A stretch of 64,000 bases of DNA from Archilochus colubris (taxonomy: Eukaryota; Chordata; Aves; Apodiformes; Trochilidae): positions 105,920,967 through 105,984,966 of the forward strand of contig CM041084.1 of NCBI GenBank assembly GCA_023079485.1. Direction: 5' to 3'. The position numbers and the translations under genes were made by a program. The notes under the pieces were generated by a model. It ran no database searches. It worked only from the letters and a program-made list of their open reading frames with translations, and had not been told where the DNA came from. Shown here piece after piece: positions 23,501 to 35,789 of this stretch (its first letter is position 1; every line of letters starts with the position of its first letter).

Positions 23501-26459
23501 GTTAGAAAATAATTTATTACCAGTTTCACAAAAAAAAAAAAACCAAACAAACCAAAAATCGCCCCAAATATTTTAAATTTTTAATAATCCTATCTGCATT
23601 TGTCTTTTTTGGAAAAAAAAATTTAAAAATGACAAAAGCTATTCTGTAAGCACACATTCCAAAAAAGAGCTATGTGGATACCGTGCCTTCATACAACCTG
23701 TATACAATGGGGTTTGTGTGACTTGTACAAGTGAATTACTTTATTACACTTTCCTTTGCTTCTTTTCAAGTCCTCATATAGGAGCAGTAGACTTGACATA
23801 GGTCTGGATGCTGACTATCTTGTATGTGGCAAAAAAAGCACAGTAGTGTTGTCATGGCACGTTGGCACATTATGTCATCCTTGCTCTACAGCATTCTCCA
23901 GATAGTCATGAGACTTGTCAGTAGCTTCTCCAAGGGTGCAGCTTCTTAGCAGCACTGGAAGTGCTGTGGTGCTACCTTCCTCTCTCTTCCCACTCCCTCT
24001 CCAGCTGTATCCCTGCTTGCTCCCTTGCACTGGTATAGGTAGACATTTGATCTCCCTGTGATGAGAAGGAGCAGCACCAGTTGGGTTAATTTTCTTCCTG
24101 GACCTCTTCAGATGAGCACCAGCTCCACTGGATAGCAAACAGGGACAACAGCCACCTGGAACAGCATCCTTAACTTAGGATATGTCTCCATATCACAAGT
24201 GCAAGGAGGAGAAGGAGTCCAGGATGAAGTTTGATGCAGTTTAAGTTCTCTCAGATATCTAACTCTTGAAAACTGTAGTTCCCTTTACTGGAAAATAGTT
24301 CTGCTCTATCACCCTTGGTGGAGTTCCTGAAGAGAAGCAGTCAACTCTGTCACATCTCCAGAGAGTCCTCCCTTACCATTAAAGTATACTCTCTCCCTTT
24401 GCACATGGAGGCAGGCAGATATGCAATGGTAGAGTCAAGCTGTGCAATTTTCTCTCCTAGGGGATTCTCTGCTAGCACTTTGCAGCCCCATTAGAGCTTC
24501 TTGTTGCTGTCTTAGCAGTGCAAAAAGCTGTGCTGCACAGGGGAATCTACCCAACAGACCCTTACTAAAATGTCACTCACATGAAGACAATTGCAAAAGC
24601 CATCCCCAAAGTCACTAGAGTCAAACCCTAAAACTACACAGAAAATAGGAGGAAAGGAAAGCCTGGGTGGATAACTCTTCCTGTGCTACTCTTATAGTCA
24701 GATGCAGAAGAAGAAACAATAAATCAATGCTAATATGTGTGGAGACATGGAATGTGCTGCATCTTTCTCCAGTGATACATGGCTGAGAAAATGGCTGATG
24801 AAAGTCATTATTTATAGCAAGCATAAAACCAGTGCTAGTTAGAACTCAATAGCTGTCACCATCACTTTAACAAAAGCTAGTGAGAGTTATACCAATTTGG
24901 TGGTGTCTTAAAGTGAGCTGAACTGTAGAGAACTGCATTTTTTGTTTCAGATATCAAGAAAATATTGAGTAACAGTAGTTATCAAAATGAATGAACCCTA
25001 AAGTGATATAATGACTATAGAGCTGTCAGCATCTTCTTCCCTCCTTTCCAGTTGATCCCAAAGAAGACAGGACTGATAAGAATCCTCTACAACTATCAAG
25101 CAAGTCCATGTTTTGTTACTTTATTATTTATTTTATCACCTTGCCCTTGTGTTATTAAAACTGTATTTAGATGTTTTCAGTTTCCAACTTAAAGTCTTCA
25201 GTCTTTATTGCCCTTTTATCTTCCCTTTGTAGGGGTGAAATAGAAAGGAATTCTATCATTAGGTTTGTGGTCCACCCAAACTGCTGAGCTGTGACAAGTA
25301 CCAAGCCTTATCCATGGAATGCATTAAGAATAATATTTTTCAAAATCATTGCTTGGTTTTATGACATGTATTTATGTAGGTATTTTGGGTTTGCTTATGC
25401 TATTGCCAAAGTTCAATGTCCGTAACACTCAAACACACAAAGTGTCCTTACCCATTCCGAACAAACAATGTTGGATTAATTATGTGTCCATACTATATGT
25501 GGATTCTTGCAATGGCTTGTTTTCCTCACTATCTGCATGAATAGTATTTTTGAAATATTCTTTACTTTTCCTCTCTTTCAATTTCCAGCACAGTCTTGCT
25601 TTAAACTTGCCTTAACTTACACTGCTACAGCAGCATCATTTCACTTCAGGAACAGACTAGTGCAAATTATGCCCCTGCAAAGAAGTTTTTCTCCAGTCCC
25701 AACATACATCTTAAGATCACTTCAGTCTTTTCCTGTTCTGCTCTACAATCTTCTTCAAAAACCACTACTGATGGTCCCCACCTTCAGAAGCTTGACATCT
25801 GTCTTACTCTTTTATCAAACAACACAGATGCTGACTTTATTCCAAAAGGTAATTCAAGAAGTCTCTACAGACTTTGTGACTTTCAAAGCACTAAACATAT
25901 TAGGCTCATCTAATGTAAGACACCAGACCTACAGCTTTTCTCTGATTGTTTGCATCTTTGAAGCATTGAGCTAATCTAATCATGTATGAATGTGTGCAAG
26001 TCTGTGGGAGCCACAACAATCTCAAACTTTGGTCTGGATTCTTCATAATGAATCATCTGGTGAGTTTGTCCATTACATTACTTTTACTGTAACTTTTTCA
26101 CGTGATCTAATCTTGTTGTTTCTTTTTTTCTTGGAAATGGAAAATGTCCAAAGGGAAAAAAGGAATACATCTGTATACAGATTCTATTTCTACTAGCAAC
26201 TTTATAGTATTTTTACATTAATTATGTCTTGCAATACTTGTGGTGATGATTAGTTATTCATACACTAACTTCTTTTACTGTGTTGTACAACATTAAGCAT
26301 ACATCTGGTTTTTTATGGTTTATGATTTCATAACCCATTTTATCCTTATTTTTAGAACAGGAGCTTAAACAAACCAAACATTAAAAAAGCTGCAAGAGTT
26401 TCTTGACTGTCATTGTTACTTGTAAGAACGTTGAATTAATCAACTTATAACTATTGTTG
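23501..26459. other. Unique non-coding stretch
   Basis: No gene is supported. An A-run with AAAC units lies at about 23529-23560. A pyrimidine-biased patch at about 25540-25960 produces a 155-codon plus-strand open frame rich in Phe, Leu, Ser and Thr, with no domain. Confidence 0.5.
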
Positions 26460-27059
26460 CTAATTAATAGCAAATGTCCTTGGGGCATTCTCCTTTGTAT
26501 TGCGTCTGGACAGTGTGATACCAGCTTTGAACTCCCTAATGTGTTGGAACTTTATTTCAGAATTTATTGCAATCCTTTTCTGAGATACTGTTTTTTCTTC
26601 CTTGCTAAAATTAGATAATTCCCGTATTGCTCCCACTGCAAATTTTCTATCTCTATGCATGCAGAAAGCATATAGGTGACAAGACAGCATTCCAGCAAAT
26701 AAAATTGTGCAAATTCCAATATTCTGCCAGCTTATTAGATAGAAAGGTGGATGTTGCATAGAAAAATCAGAAGAATGTACAGGGCAGGCTACACCATTAC
26801 CATCACATTGCCAGCACCCCTTGCAATATTTCTCTTTTGCTATCAAGGGTGAGGAACTCTTGAACTCACTGCTTGGGAAGATGGGCTCAGAAACCCTTTG
26901 TCCATAGAACGAAGGCCCTTGGTCCACTTGTGCCCTGCCAAGGCTTCCAGTGGCCCTGCTGTCGAACCTCTTGCAGTGGGCACCCAACAGCACCCACCTC
27001 GCTAGCTGCTGCAGAGGGCTTTGGAAAATAAATCCACCAGTTTTTATAGCATTTTTGTA
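26460..27059 (-). other. Longest open frame in the window, unidentified
   Basis: On the minus strand the frame is open for about 199 codons, from just after a TAA (27062-27060) to the stop at 26460. There is no ATG in the first hundred codons; the first usable-looking start is GTG, and the first ATGs lie mid-frame. The right end is relatively GC-rich. The mid-frame has a Cys-rich patch (CKGCWQCDGNG) followed by a hydrophobic stretch (ICTILFAGMLSCHLYAF). A TATA-like GCTATAAAAA lies at 27050-27041 but sits inside the open frame. I recognise no family. It could be a non-initiating exon, an eroded gene or chance. Confidence 0.15.
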
Positions 27060-27680
27060 TTAAACACTAGGTGTCACTGGCATCCTCTTAATGCCGCCTG
27101 TTGAAATAGGCTGCCCGGTTCCAAATCGCTGAAGGATCCTTCAGGGCCTGCATGACACTAACAGAGGGCCCACAAATCCCATTTGGTTCAGGTACGAAGG
27201 TGTCCACCCACGATCATTATGTGCATGGGAAGCAGAGAGAACATATATTTTCTCAAACACAATTTTTGCTGCTTTTTTGTATTATCATCGGTTTCAGAAA
27301 ACCACAGGATGCCAGAAGAAAACTATTACTTACACAGGGAAAAGGAATTAATTATTCTTTTTCTTATTCTTAATTATTATTAATTAGTAATATCACACCA
27401 TTAGGGAAAAGACTATTAATCCACACAGTCCTGTCCTTTCTCTGAAGGAGAATGACTGCCCAGCACAGTGATCAGGTCATACCAGTTTATCTGTGCTGTG
27501 GAGAGAACAAAGCAGAGTTTCGCACTGGAAGAATTAGAAACTAGAATGATATTTTAGCTCTGGAGTAATCAAATTAAATATTTCCCGAGTTTTACCAAAG
27601 AAATCACCTCGATCATGAAATAAAATGTGAACAAATTATATTAGTTATTTTTCTATCCTCTGGGTATATTTTAACAAGTT
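27060..27680. other. Unique non-coding stretch
   Basis: This moderately GC-rich flank of the open frame includes GGATCCTTCAGG near 27136. It then grades into AT-rich sequence with TTAATTATTATTAATTAG near 27370. No gene is supported. Confidence 0.5.
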
Positions 27681-27945
27681 CATAGACTCATAGAATGGGT
27701 TTGGGGGGAAGGCACCTTAAAGATCATCAAGTTCCAAACACTATGCCATGGGCAGGGACACCTCCTACTAGACCAGATTGCTCCAGCCCTATCCAACCTG
27801 TCCTTGAACACTTCCAAGGATGGGGCATCTACAGCTGCCCTAGGCATCCTGTTCCAGTGTTTCACAATCCTAACAGTGAAGAATTTCTTCCTAATGTCTA
27901 ACCTAAATCTACCCTCTTCCAGATTGAAGTCATTACTTCTTGTTC
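27681..27945 (-). mobile_element. CR1 LINE, 5'-truncated 3' fragment
   Basis: This minus-strand CR1 3' end starts with CATAGACTCATAGAATGG and continues with CTTAAAGATCATCAAG, GCCATGGGCAGGGACACCTCC, CTTGAACACTTCCAAGG, CTGTTCCAGTGTTTCAC and AATTTCTTCCTAATGTC. On the minus strand it still reads part of the ORF2 C-terminus (HWNRMPRA...). Similarity ends near TTCTTGTTC at about 27945. It is only modestly diverged and not functional. Confidence 0.93.
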
Positions 27946-28839
27946 AAGGTTTGTACCAAGGTTTCTGCAACACATTCCTGTTCGTGACAAAAGTTCAACT
28001 TCTGCACAGGCTTGTTTCCTCTCTTCAGCAGGTCTGTGGCTGGTAACAGCAGGGAGGAATCCTGGCCCAAGTGAGTTAAATGCTAACAGTGCCCAATGTC
28101 ACACTAGAAGAAGGTAACTTTTGGCTTTTTTGATAGCCTTCAGAAAGAAATAAGGCACCTGCTTCCTTTTCTCAGGACCTACTACCATACACTGGAAGCA
28201 GTGCCTGGTGAAGTGCAGACAGGCAATGGGCAGCACAGCACTTATCCTTCAGTCCAAAATCAAGGAGAGCTAAAAGGGCCATGGTATGGATGCCAGTCTA
28301 TCTCAGAACTCACAAAGGGCTTTCCCCACCTGTGGTGGGTTTTTTTTTGTGACCCCATAAATAGAGAGTTGTCCCCAGTTTTTCAAAATGCACAAATGAG
28401 TACACAGGTGTCTGTGCTCAGACATCTGACTGACTGGATGTGAGGTAGGTATTGTATGCTGTGCTATGGTTGAACTCACTTAATGGCCTATGGAAGTCTT
28501 AAAAACAATTCTAAATTCTAAAATTAGCTCTTTATGCCTATAGAAAGCTGATCACACCTAGCTTTGATTCAAGACATGTCCAGTGTTCATCTCTGCAAGC
28601 TACATCTACCCAGAGCCCCAAGGCTCCTCTCCATCCTCACAAGTAATCTACTAGTGGTTTCCTGGTATTTCAGGATAATTTTTGACATCTGATCTGGAGC
28701 AGGAAAGAAATAATTTTAATCTCATCTTTTAAAACATCATCAACTCCTTTATGTTAAGGAGCACATACAGAATCTCGTTAAGAATCAGGCACAATGATTC
28801 TGGATGGCAATGATTGAACACTTAAGAATTTCTTCCTTC

Positions 28840-28879
28840 AAAAAAAAAAAAAGAAAAGAAAAGAAAAAAAAAGAAAACA
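28840..28879. repeat. Poly(A)/(GAAAA)n tract
   Basis: Twelve or more A are followed by AAGAAAAG-type units. It is low-complexity sequence with no recognisable retrocopy body next to it. Confidence 0.85.
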
Positions 28880-31352
28880 ACCACCTAGGTCCCCTGATTC
28901 CTCCACATCTACCACCTTCCCCACCCTCCAAATGCTGAGTAAGGAACTAGGTTTAGTAATGTCCTCTAATGAGCCAGCACCTCTGCCTGCCACCTAAACA
29001 TTTGTTACCCAGGGGACCATCAGCTTTCTCTGTGTTGCAGGTTTGGGGCTGTCAGAAAGAGCATAAAGAAAGAGCCCAAACTGTCTTATTCTGGCTAAGC
29101 ATGAAAGGAAAATGAGAAGAAAACAAATGATGCTGTTCAAGATAAAGCCATTGAAGGATGAAATCTATAATAATGCCTTTATTTCTGAACTTTTCTCTCT
29201 TTCTTTATCCTTTCATTTTGAATAAAGATTTTGTACAAAAAGCAGAGTTGATTTACGCAGAAATCAAACAAGTAAAATTGCATATTTAAAATACGTTACA
29301 AATTTATACAGTAGATTAGTATAGATTTTTTTTTTTACAAATTCAATCAATTTTATATATTTAAATGTGTTCCATATAGAAAGCAAAGGAAGCTTTGGTT
29401 TTTTCCCCAGAACTAACTCTTCTTTTTAATCAAAGTGAATACACTGATACTCATAATTTTGCCAGTCCCTTTGTTCCCCCTTCCCAATGTAGAGATTCTC
29501 ACTAAAAACTTTTCAACTTTTTCAGACTGCCAAGCACTGATATAGCTAACAAAGACATACATTTAAAAATCTAATGCAACTTCCAAGGTTGATAATGCTC
29601 ATATGTGCATACTTCAGAAAATCATTTGTTTACTTGTCTTGAAGAGCTTATCTGGTCCTCACGGCACTGTGCCTCACACACTCAGCAACTCTGATGTCCT
29701 TCTGTCTTACACAAGAAAGAGGTATTAGCCTAAATTGGCAGCGAGAAAATTTCCATTAAAACCCCAATGGCAAAGAAGTTTCAAAGTATGAATATCTTTC
29801 CTAATCCCATCTCTCCACATTGCCTTAGATTTGTTTCAAAGACTTTCAAATGTTCAGTTTCAGGAGTTGTAAAATCATAACAGCTCTATTAGCATTGTAT
29901 TTAAATTAACTCCAGTAAGCTAATACTTATTTTTGTCCCATTTATTTCAAGTCTCAACTAAAGTGCTTTTTCATCAGTGGTGCATATTGGACAAAGTTTA
30001 TGTTGCATTAAACTTTATCTACTTACTCAGAAGCTTAACTAGACAAATTATAAAAAACAATTAGCCATTATCTTATCTGATATAACTCAAAATTTTCCAC
30101 AAAATCCTAATTGCGCTGAAATCACTAGGAACTCCGCAATTAGTTTTATCAAAATCAGCACTTGTATTTCTCTTTTTCTGTGGACCAAAGGCAATGTTAC
30201 TCTTTATATAAAATTCTTTAACCATTTTTTCCATTGATTTCTTCAGGAGATAAGCATACCCAAAATTTGCTATTCACAACGTAACAAATCAAAATAACAA
30301 ACAGGTAAATAAACACTTGCTGTATTGGCACTGGGCACTCCAACAATGCCTGCTTTTCTCTCTCACTCCAGGCTCTGTTCTTCTTCTTCTGCTCTTTCAG
30401 AAGAAAAGAGAATGAGAGTTCAACTTCCAGTCCTGTACAGCTATTCCTCTCTTCTCTCTTTCCTTCCAAACCTTAAGGCTATGTTAGTTCTTTAGAAGGT
30501 GTCACAGTTTCTTTCGTCCTTCCCATCACCTTCTGCACAATAAATCTTTTAGCCATCACATTTATAAAGGGCTTAGATGATTTAGCTTCTTTGCCATGTA
30601 AACTATTAGACACAGCTTCCTATTATTTCCAGTTATCAAGCTACATAAGTTATTTCATCCTTCTTTACAGCCTGGGTTATTGGCAGACCCATCTGTGTGG
30701 TGTGCCAGTCTCTGTGATATCTGCAGATTAAAGTCCTACTGGCCTATTGCCATCAACACCCTTCAGCACAAGAATATAATTCAAAATATAATTTTACTAA
30801 AATTGCTTTGGGGTTTTTTTTGTAATGCTAAGAATCTGTTTCAGGTGACCATTTTCTTGAAGTGAGTCCAAGTGCCTAAATGCACTTGAGAATCAAATAA
30901 AAAGAGTTTTGGTTCACTAGGGTCTGGAGCACGTTTCTGTGGCTGCTTCTTCAAGCCTTCCAAGAAACAAAAGGTAGGAACTGGCAGCATTTCACAGTTG
31001 CCTTGTGTTTCAGCTCCAGTATCTTGGGCACAAGATACACAAAACAGTATTTTCCTTTTGTGAAATATCTTGTGCTCCAAACTCACATCCCTTTTTCAGT
31101 CTCTCTCAAGACTTCATGGTAACTGAGCTTCCCTGTTTATTAAATGTGACGAAATGTTGTTTTTCTCACAAGAGTAAATTGTTGGCATTGGCTGCCAGCC
31201 TCCACCGGTTTAGTTTGGAAATTGTGTAGTATAAATGATAAAGATTTTCCTGTCTCCTCATTCTCCAGGACAGCCACAAATTACAATTTGTTATAAGCAA
31301 GTTAACTTTTCCATTGCCTTTTAAAGTCAGATATATTGATTGCATAATCTTT

Positions 31353-31412
31353 TATTTGAATCTCCTTGGTAAAGATTCTTTCTATTTGAAGCTCCTTGGT
31401 AAAACAACTCTG
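31353..31412. repeat. 30-bp tandem duplication
   Basis: TATTTGAATCTCCTTGGTAA at 31353 recurs 30 bases later as TATTTGAAGCTCCTTGGTAA at 31383, with one difference in that span. It is a local duplication, two copies only. Confidence 0.8.
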
Positions 31413-32089
31413 ATCACAAAAATATTGGCTGAAGTGAATCCAAGCTCAAAATGCAACACAGAGCCCTAGAACGAAGATGAATCTTCCTGCGATATCATCT
31501 TTTTGTTCTCACGTTTCACTGAAATACCTGTTCTGAGGGGAGGAAAAGCCTCAAGGGCTCTTGATATTTCTCAACTGAATTTCCAGCTACTTGCTATATT
31601 TATGGCTACATTATCAGTCATCATCAAGATGCAGTAAATACCTTCCCAGAGGTCAGTATCTTGGATTTAGTTCAATTGTTATTTTCAGTGGTGATGGAAA
31701 CTTGATTTAAATCACTCCTGTCATGTACTCAAGACACTCAGCTTGTTCCACTGTCTCCCTGTCCCTTCTCAAATGAAGGACAGATTCCTTGCTTAGAGCC
31801 ACTGAAAATCAGAAATCCTGCTTTGTTGCCTTCCTGCCAGTTCTCCTTCAGTCTTCTTGTTCCCCTAGCATTGGTCTGATCCCTCACACTCCACAGAATT
31901 ATACAAAGAAATTCACCTATTTGAAAATCCATCCTCACGGATGTACATCTGCAGTCTTACATTCAGAAAACCCATTATTTTTCCATGGTCCGGTCTACCT
32001 CTGGTTTCAATATTGAGCAATTTAGCACCCAGCCATGTAAGATTTTTGTAGTATGAAGATTTTTAGATCTTTCCCTGTTCATATTCCTC

Positions 32090-33260
32090 TCACTTTATTC
32101 TTAGTGAAAACTGATACTCCCTAGAAGGACTTTTTCCACTGTCTTCACATGCCTACACCTTCTACATATCTCCACATTCTTCACTCCTGTATTTGACACC
32201 GACCTCTAATTAGCCTAATTAAATCAGATCAGTGTGTCCTCTTTAGAGGAATAAATTATGTATTTAAAAAAAAATGGATTGGATTGAAACGTAACCTCCC
32301 TGGAACATTCTTTCTTTGAGCCGGTGTCATTTGTAAAAATGTGCTAGCAGCTTGCCTGCCTGTGACAAAAATCTTCCTCATTCCCTCTCAGTCTCTTACC
32401 TCTGCTGTTTCTTAGTCCCTTGTCGTAATCGTTTCAAACTCAAACCCCAAATCCTCATTAATCTCTACCTAGAAAAAATATACAACCCTCATTCCCTCAG
32501 AGAACTGATTTCACCTTCTCCTTGTTATATTTCCTCACTTTCACTTGGTGTCAACTCCTCTCTGCTACCAGTCTCCTACCAGCCTCAGACAAGGTTTTGT
32601 ATTACTTGCCCTAAAAATAGAAACCTTTTCAAACTGTATATCCATCTTTTTTCTTGCCTTTATCTCTGACACCTATCTTAGAACCTCAAATCTGGTGCAA
32701 AGAAAGTTATGTTGCCTTCATGTCCAGAGTTCCCTGAGAACCCCCTCTAGCCTTGCTCTAGACGTGTTTGGCTCTGCTTGCCCTGCTTGAACTCTCAGGA
32801 CACTGTCTCCTTCTCCCATTACTTTCAGGTCATCACCTGCTTAAATACCACTACACCACTTAAATGCCAGCATGGAAACTGTCAATCCTCTTTCCCTTAG
32901 CTTTCATCCTGAAGCTTGGCGTCCTGTCCAGAGCTGTCAGAATGTCACCTCTCCTATTTGCTTTTTAGGGTTCAATAACAAACATTGGGTTTATCCAGAT
33001 TTGCTTTCTTCTATCAGGTCAAGCACTTCAGACTTCTACCAACCATATGAGCCCCAAAAGTTAGTGTTATTTCTCCCTATGCTTACCTCCTACTATTTCT
33101 GCCTTCTTCAAATCATGTTTCTTCATCAGCTTGCAACCCTCATCCATCCTTTTCCGTTCTTCCAGGAATGGAAGGAAAAAAGAGGTGCTATCTTCCTCTG
33201 CTGCTTCTTCAGTCACAGCTCTCCCATTTCTAAGAACTTTCATTGTACCAACTGCAAAAC
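32090..33260. other. Long pyrimidine-biased tract (+ strand)
   Basis: The plus strand is persistently rich in C and T with no fixed repeat unit; in 32521-32580 I count 15 purines in 60 bases. The bias suppresses plus-strand stops and yields frames of 105 and 137 codons (32352-32669, 32872-33285) rich in Leu, Ser, Phe and Pro. No domain is present. Such long asymmetry can mark an old repeat family, replication or transcription strand bias, or a triplex-prone region. I cannot tell which. Confidence 0.5.
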
Positions 33261-35439
33261 AAAAAGGACCATCATGTGTAACTAATGACACCTCTGGTAC
33301 CTAACATGAAAGTTGCTTGTATTTCAGAGCAGATCCTTTGGAAAAAGAAGCCGGTTTATTTCTAATCTTTCTATTGATATAGAACCCACAAGCAAACATT
33401 GATAAATTGATTCATTGTAACTTAGGGCACAGCCTTCCAGCTTTCATCCACTTGGCCCTGTTAAGCTTTTTGCCGGAGAGAAAAAAGCCTTCTGTCCTCC
33501 AGGTAGAACAATTCCCACATTGGTCTTTCCTTAAAATAACTCAGCTGAAAATCCTGAATTATGTGTCGTATTCCCTGGCTTTAGTAGCATTCAGAACATT
33601 CTTCACTGTTTCAAAATTCTTCTTTAATTGTGGAAGCTGAAACTGACTGGACATAGAGATTATTTTGAACAGTGCCAAATAACTCAGCTTTTCCCACTCA
33701 CTCTATCCATGTCACTTTCACTGTGATGTAAGTGCCAGGATCCTCAGACCTCCCAGTATTAGAAAGATAAACATGCTCAGAGCCTTGTTCCTGTGGACAG
33801 GAGCAAAGAAACATATTTCTAAATTGGGTTTCTAATACTCATAAAGAAATATTTTTTTTTCCTTTGGGTTGCAGAAATCCACAGATTTTGTCATTGCTCC
33901 CTTACTGGATTTCCTTTTCACCTGAATATATTTTTAAATCATTGGTGAGTGTGTTCCCATGAATCTAAGCTCTCCCGTGACCTGCATGTGATTTTTTTTC
34001 TGGCTCACACAGAATTTTTAAACTCTGTGATAGATGGAAACAGCTACTGAAACCAATAGAAAACTCCTCTCAGGAGGTCCCCTTTTCTGGGTGGCCTTGA
34101 TCAACCATCCACTTTTCAAAACTCCTCTCAAGCCAGGCAATTATTTCTTTACCAGTCTTGTGGATAAAATCAAGTTTCTTGCTCAGATATTTCATTAGCA
34201 TAGGCACTTCTATTGCATTCCATGACATGTTCAGTTAGTTTCTGATAGTTTTTCCTCTCTATTTTCGGAGATCCTTGCTCAAAGCAGGGAGCAGATGAAA
34301 ACCTGAATGACATTGTGTCCTACAGTGACTGTTTGAAGAGCAGTTGTAAAGTGTAAAATTAAATGGCTACATTTTTTCATACAATATTATCTAAAATCTA
34401 CATCGAAATTTCTAGAGCTTTCCACATGGAAAATTATTGATTAGTTACTGTTAGTCTAGAAAATATTTCCTGCTCATATGTGACTGCATCACATAAGTGT
34501 TTCCTCAAATGCAGAAAAATGTCATTTTTTTAACCTTTTCCTACATTGTTCATTTTTTACCAATGGTTCTACAATGAGATCATGCCATTGTCATGAAGAT
34601 CAAGAAGAACTGTGAATAGGAATTTCTTCTGGATTCTGTTGCTGCAAATTCATAGTTTGATTTTAATTACTGGCTTTCTATATTAATCCATTTCTGATGC
34701 ATCCACAACATTGCATAAAAGGAGAAATTCATCCATGTTGAATTCTTTTATTTTCTTCCCTATAAGCAGCATACTCTTCTTCCTTATTTGCAGGACTGTT
34801 TTTTTGCAATATGTGCTAGAATGTACTTGAGTATCCTCAGTTGATAATCCTGTTCTTTCTGAACATTTTGTTGGGTTTGGTTTAACTTTCATAATTTTTT
34901 TAAAAGCTGAAAATTCAACTCAGTTTATTGCCTGCATGAACTTTATTCTGTTTGCCTGCAACAAATGTTAACAAGTTAGAGATCACTTTGCTCTGAAGTT
35001 ACCACCAAACTTGGAAGAAGCAGAATCAATGCTTTTTTCAAGATGAAGTCTAATGCAGAAGTCCCATGAGCTGAATACAGCACTTTTTGATTTAAGAAAC
35101 TGTAATCTATAATATCTAAAAATTCCATGGACATTTTAGTATTGGCAGAATTAGACTAGATGTACAAGGCATTGAGACTGAAGTCCGCTTTGATAAAATG
35201 CTCCTTTTTCTGCACATTATATGTGAAGATATGATTAAGATATCAATTATCCTGATCTCTAGAGCAATGTCTGTGGCAGATATTGCCTTGAGCTTTTTCT
35301 GTTAGGACACCGAGCCTTAGAGGTTCATGTGAATTTGGCTTTTATGTTGCCAAAACTCTGATTATTATCATTCTTCTGATCAAAATCAAGCTTTGCATCA
35401 AATGCCAGTATGTCTGAATTTCCACATATTATACAACCT
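33261..35439. other. Unique non-coding stretch
   Basis: No gene is supported. AAAACTCCTCTCA occurs twice within about 50 bases (near 34070 and 34119). The rest is AT-rich single-copy sequence. Confidence 0.55.
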
Positions 35440-35789
35440 TTTCCTCCATGATTTTTAGCTTCTCTTCTCTATTCCTTCAAAGACAGACTTTCCCTCCTTC
35501 TCATACTTTTCCTTGACCTTAGTCCCTGCCTCACACTCTATCTCATCCATTCAGGTCTCTGTCACTCTGCCAATAGTTACACTTCCAATACACTGGGTCC
35601 TTCATACTTTTTCACCTCCAGCTCTTCTCCCTCATACATGCTTATATGCTGCTTTTCCCACAAGTTTCCCCATCCAAATTCCTGTTCTTCTCTCTTCTGG
35701 CTCACCTCTCAATCAGTGTATGAGTTGCCTCTTCCTCTGCCTCTCCAGCTACTTTCTCACCAATTACTGATTTTTTTTTTTTTTTTTTT
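35440..35789. other. Pyrimidine-biased tract ending in poly(T)
   Basis: In 35521-35580 I count 19 purines in 60 bases. The block ends in a run of 19 T (35771-35789). Its composition resembles the 32.1-33.3 kb block on the same strand. The two could share an origin, but I could not align them by eye. Confidence 0.5.

Larger units (their letters stand above)
27946..32089. other. Unique non-coding stretch
   Basis: No gene is supported. It contains an A/GAAAA-rich tract (28840-28879), a T-run near 29327 and a 30-bp tandem duplication (31353-31412). Open frames are under 85 codons. Confidence 0.55.

Noticed and set aside
25507..25974. 155-codon plus-strand open frame
   Set aside because: It lies in a pyrimidine-biased patch and has low-information composition, no domain and no convincing start or splice context.
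27041..27050. Minus-strand TATA box GCTATAAAAA as a promoter
   Set aside because: It sits inside the open frame it would have to drive, and no initiator or conserved start context follows. AT-rich sequence yields such matches often.
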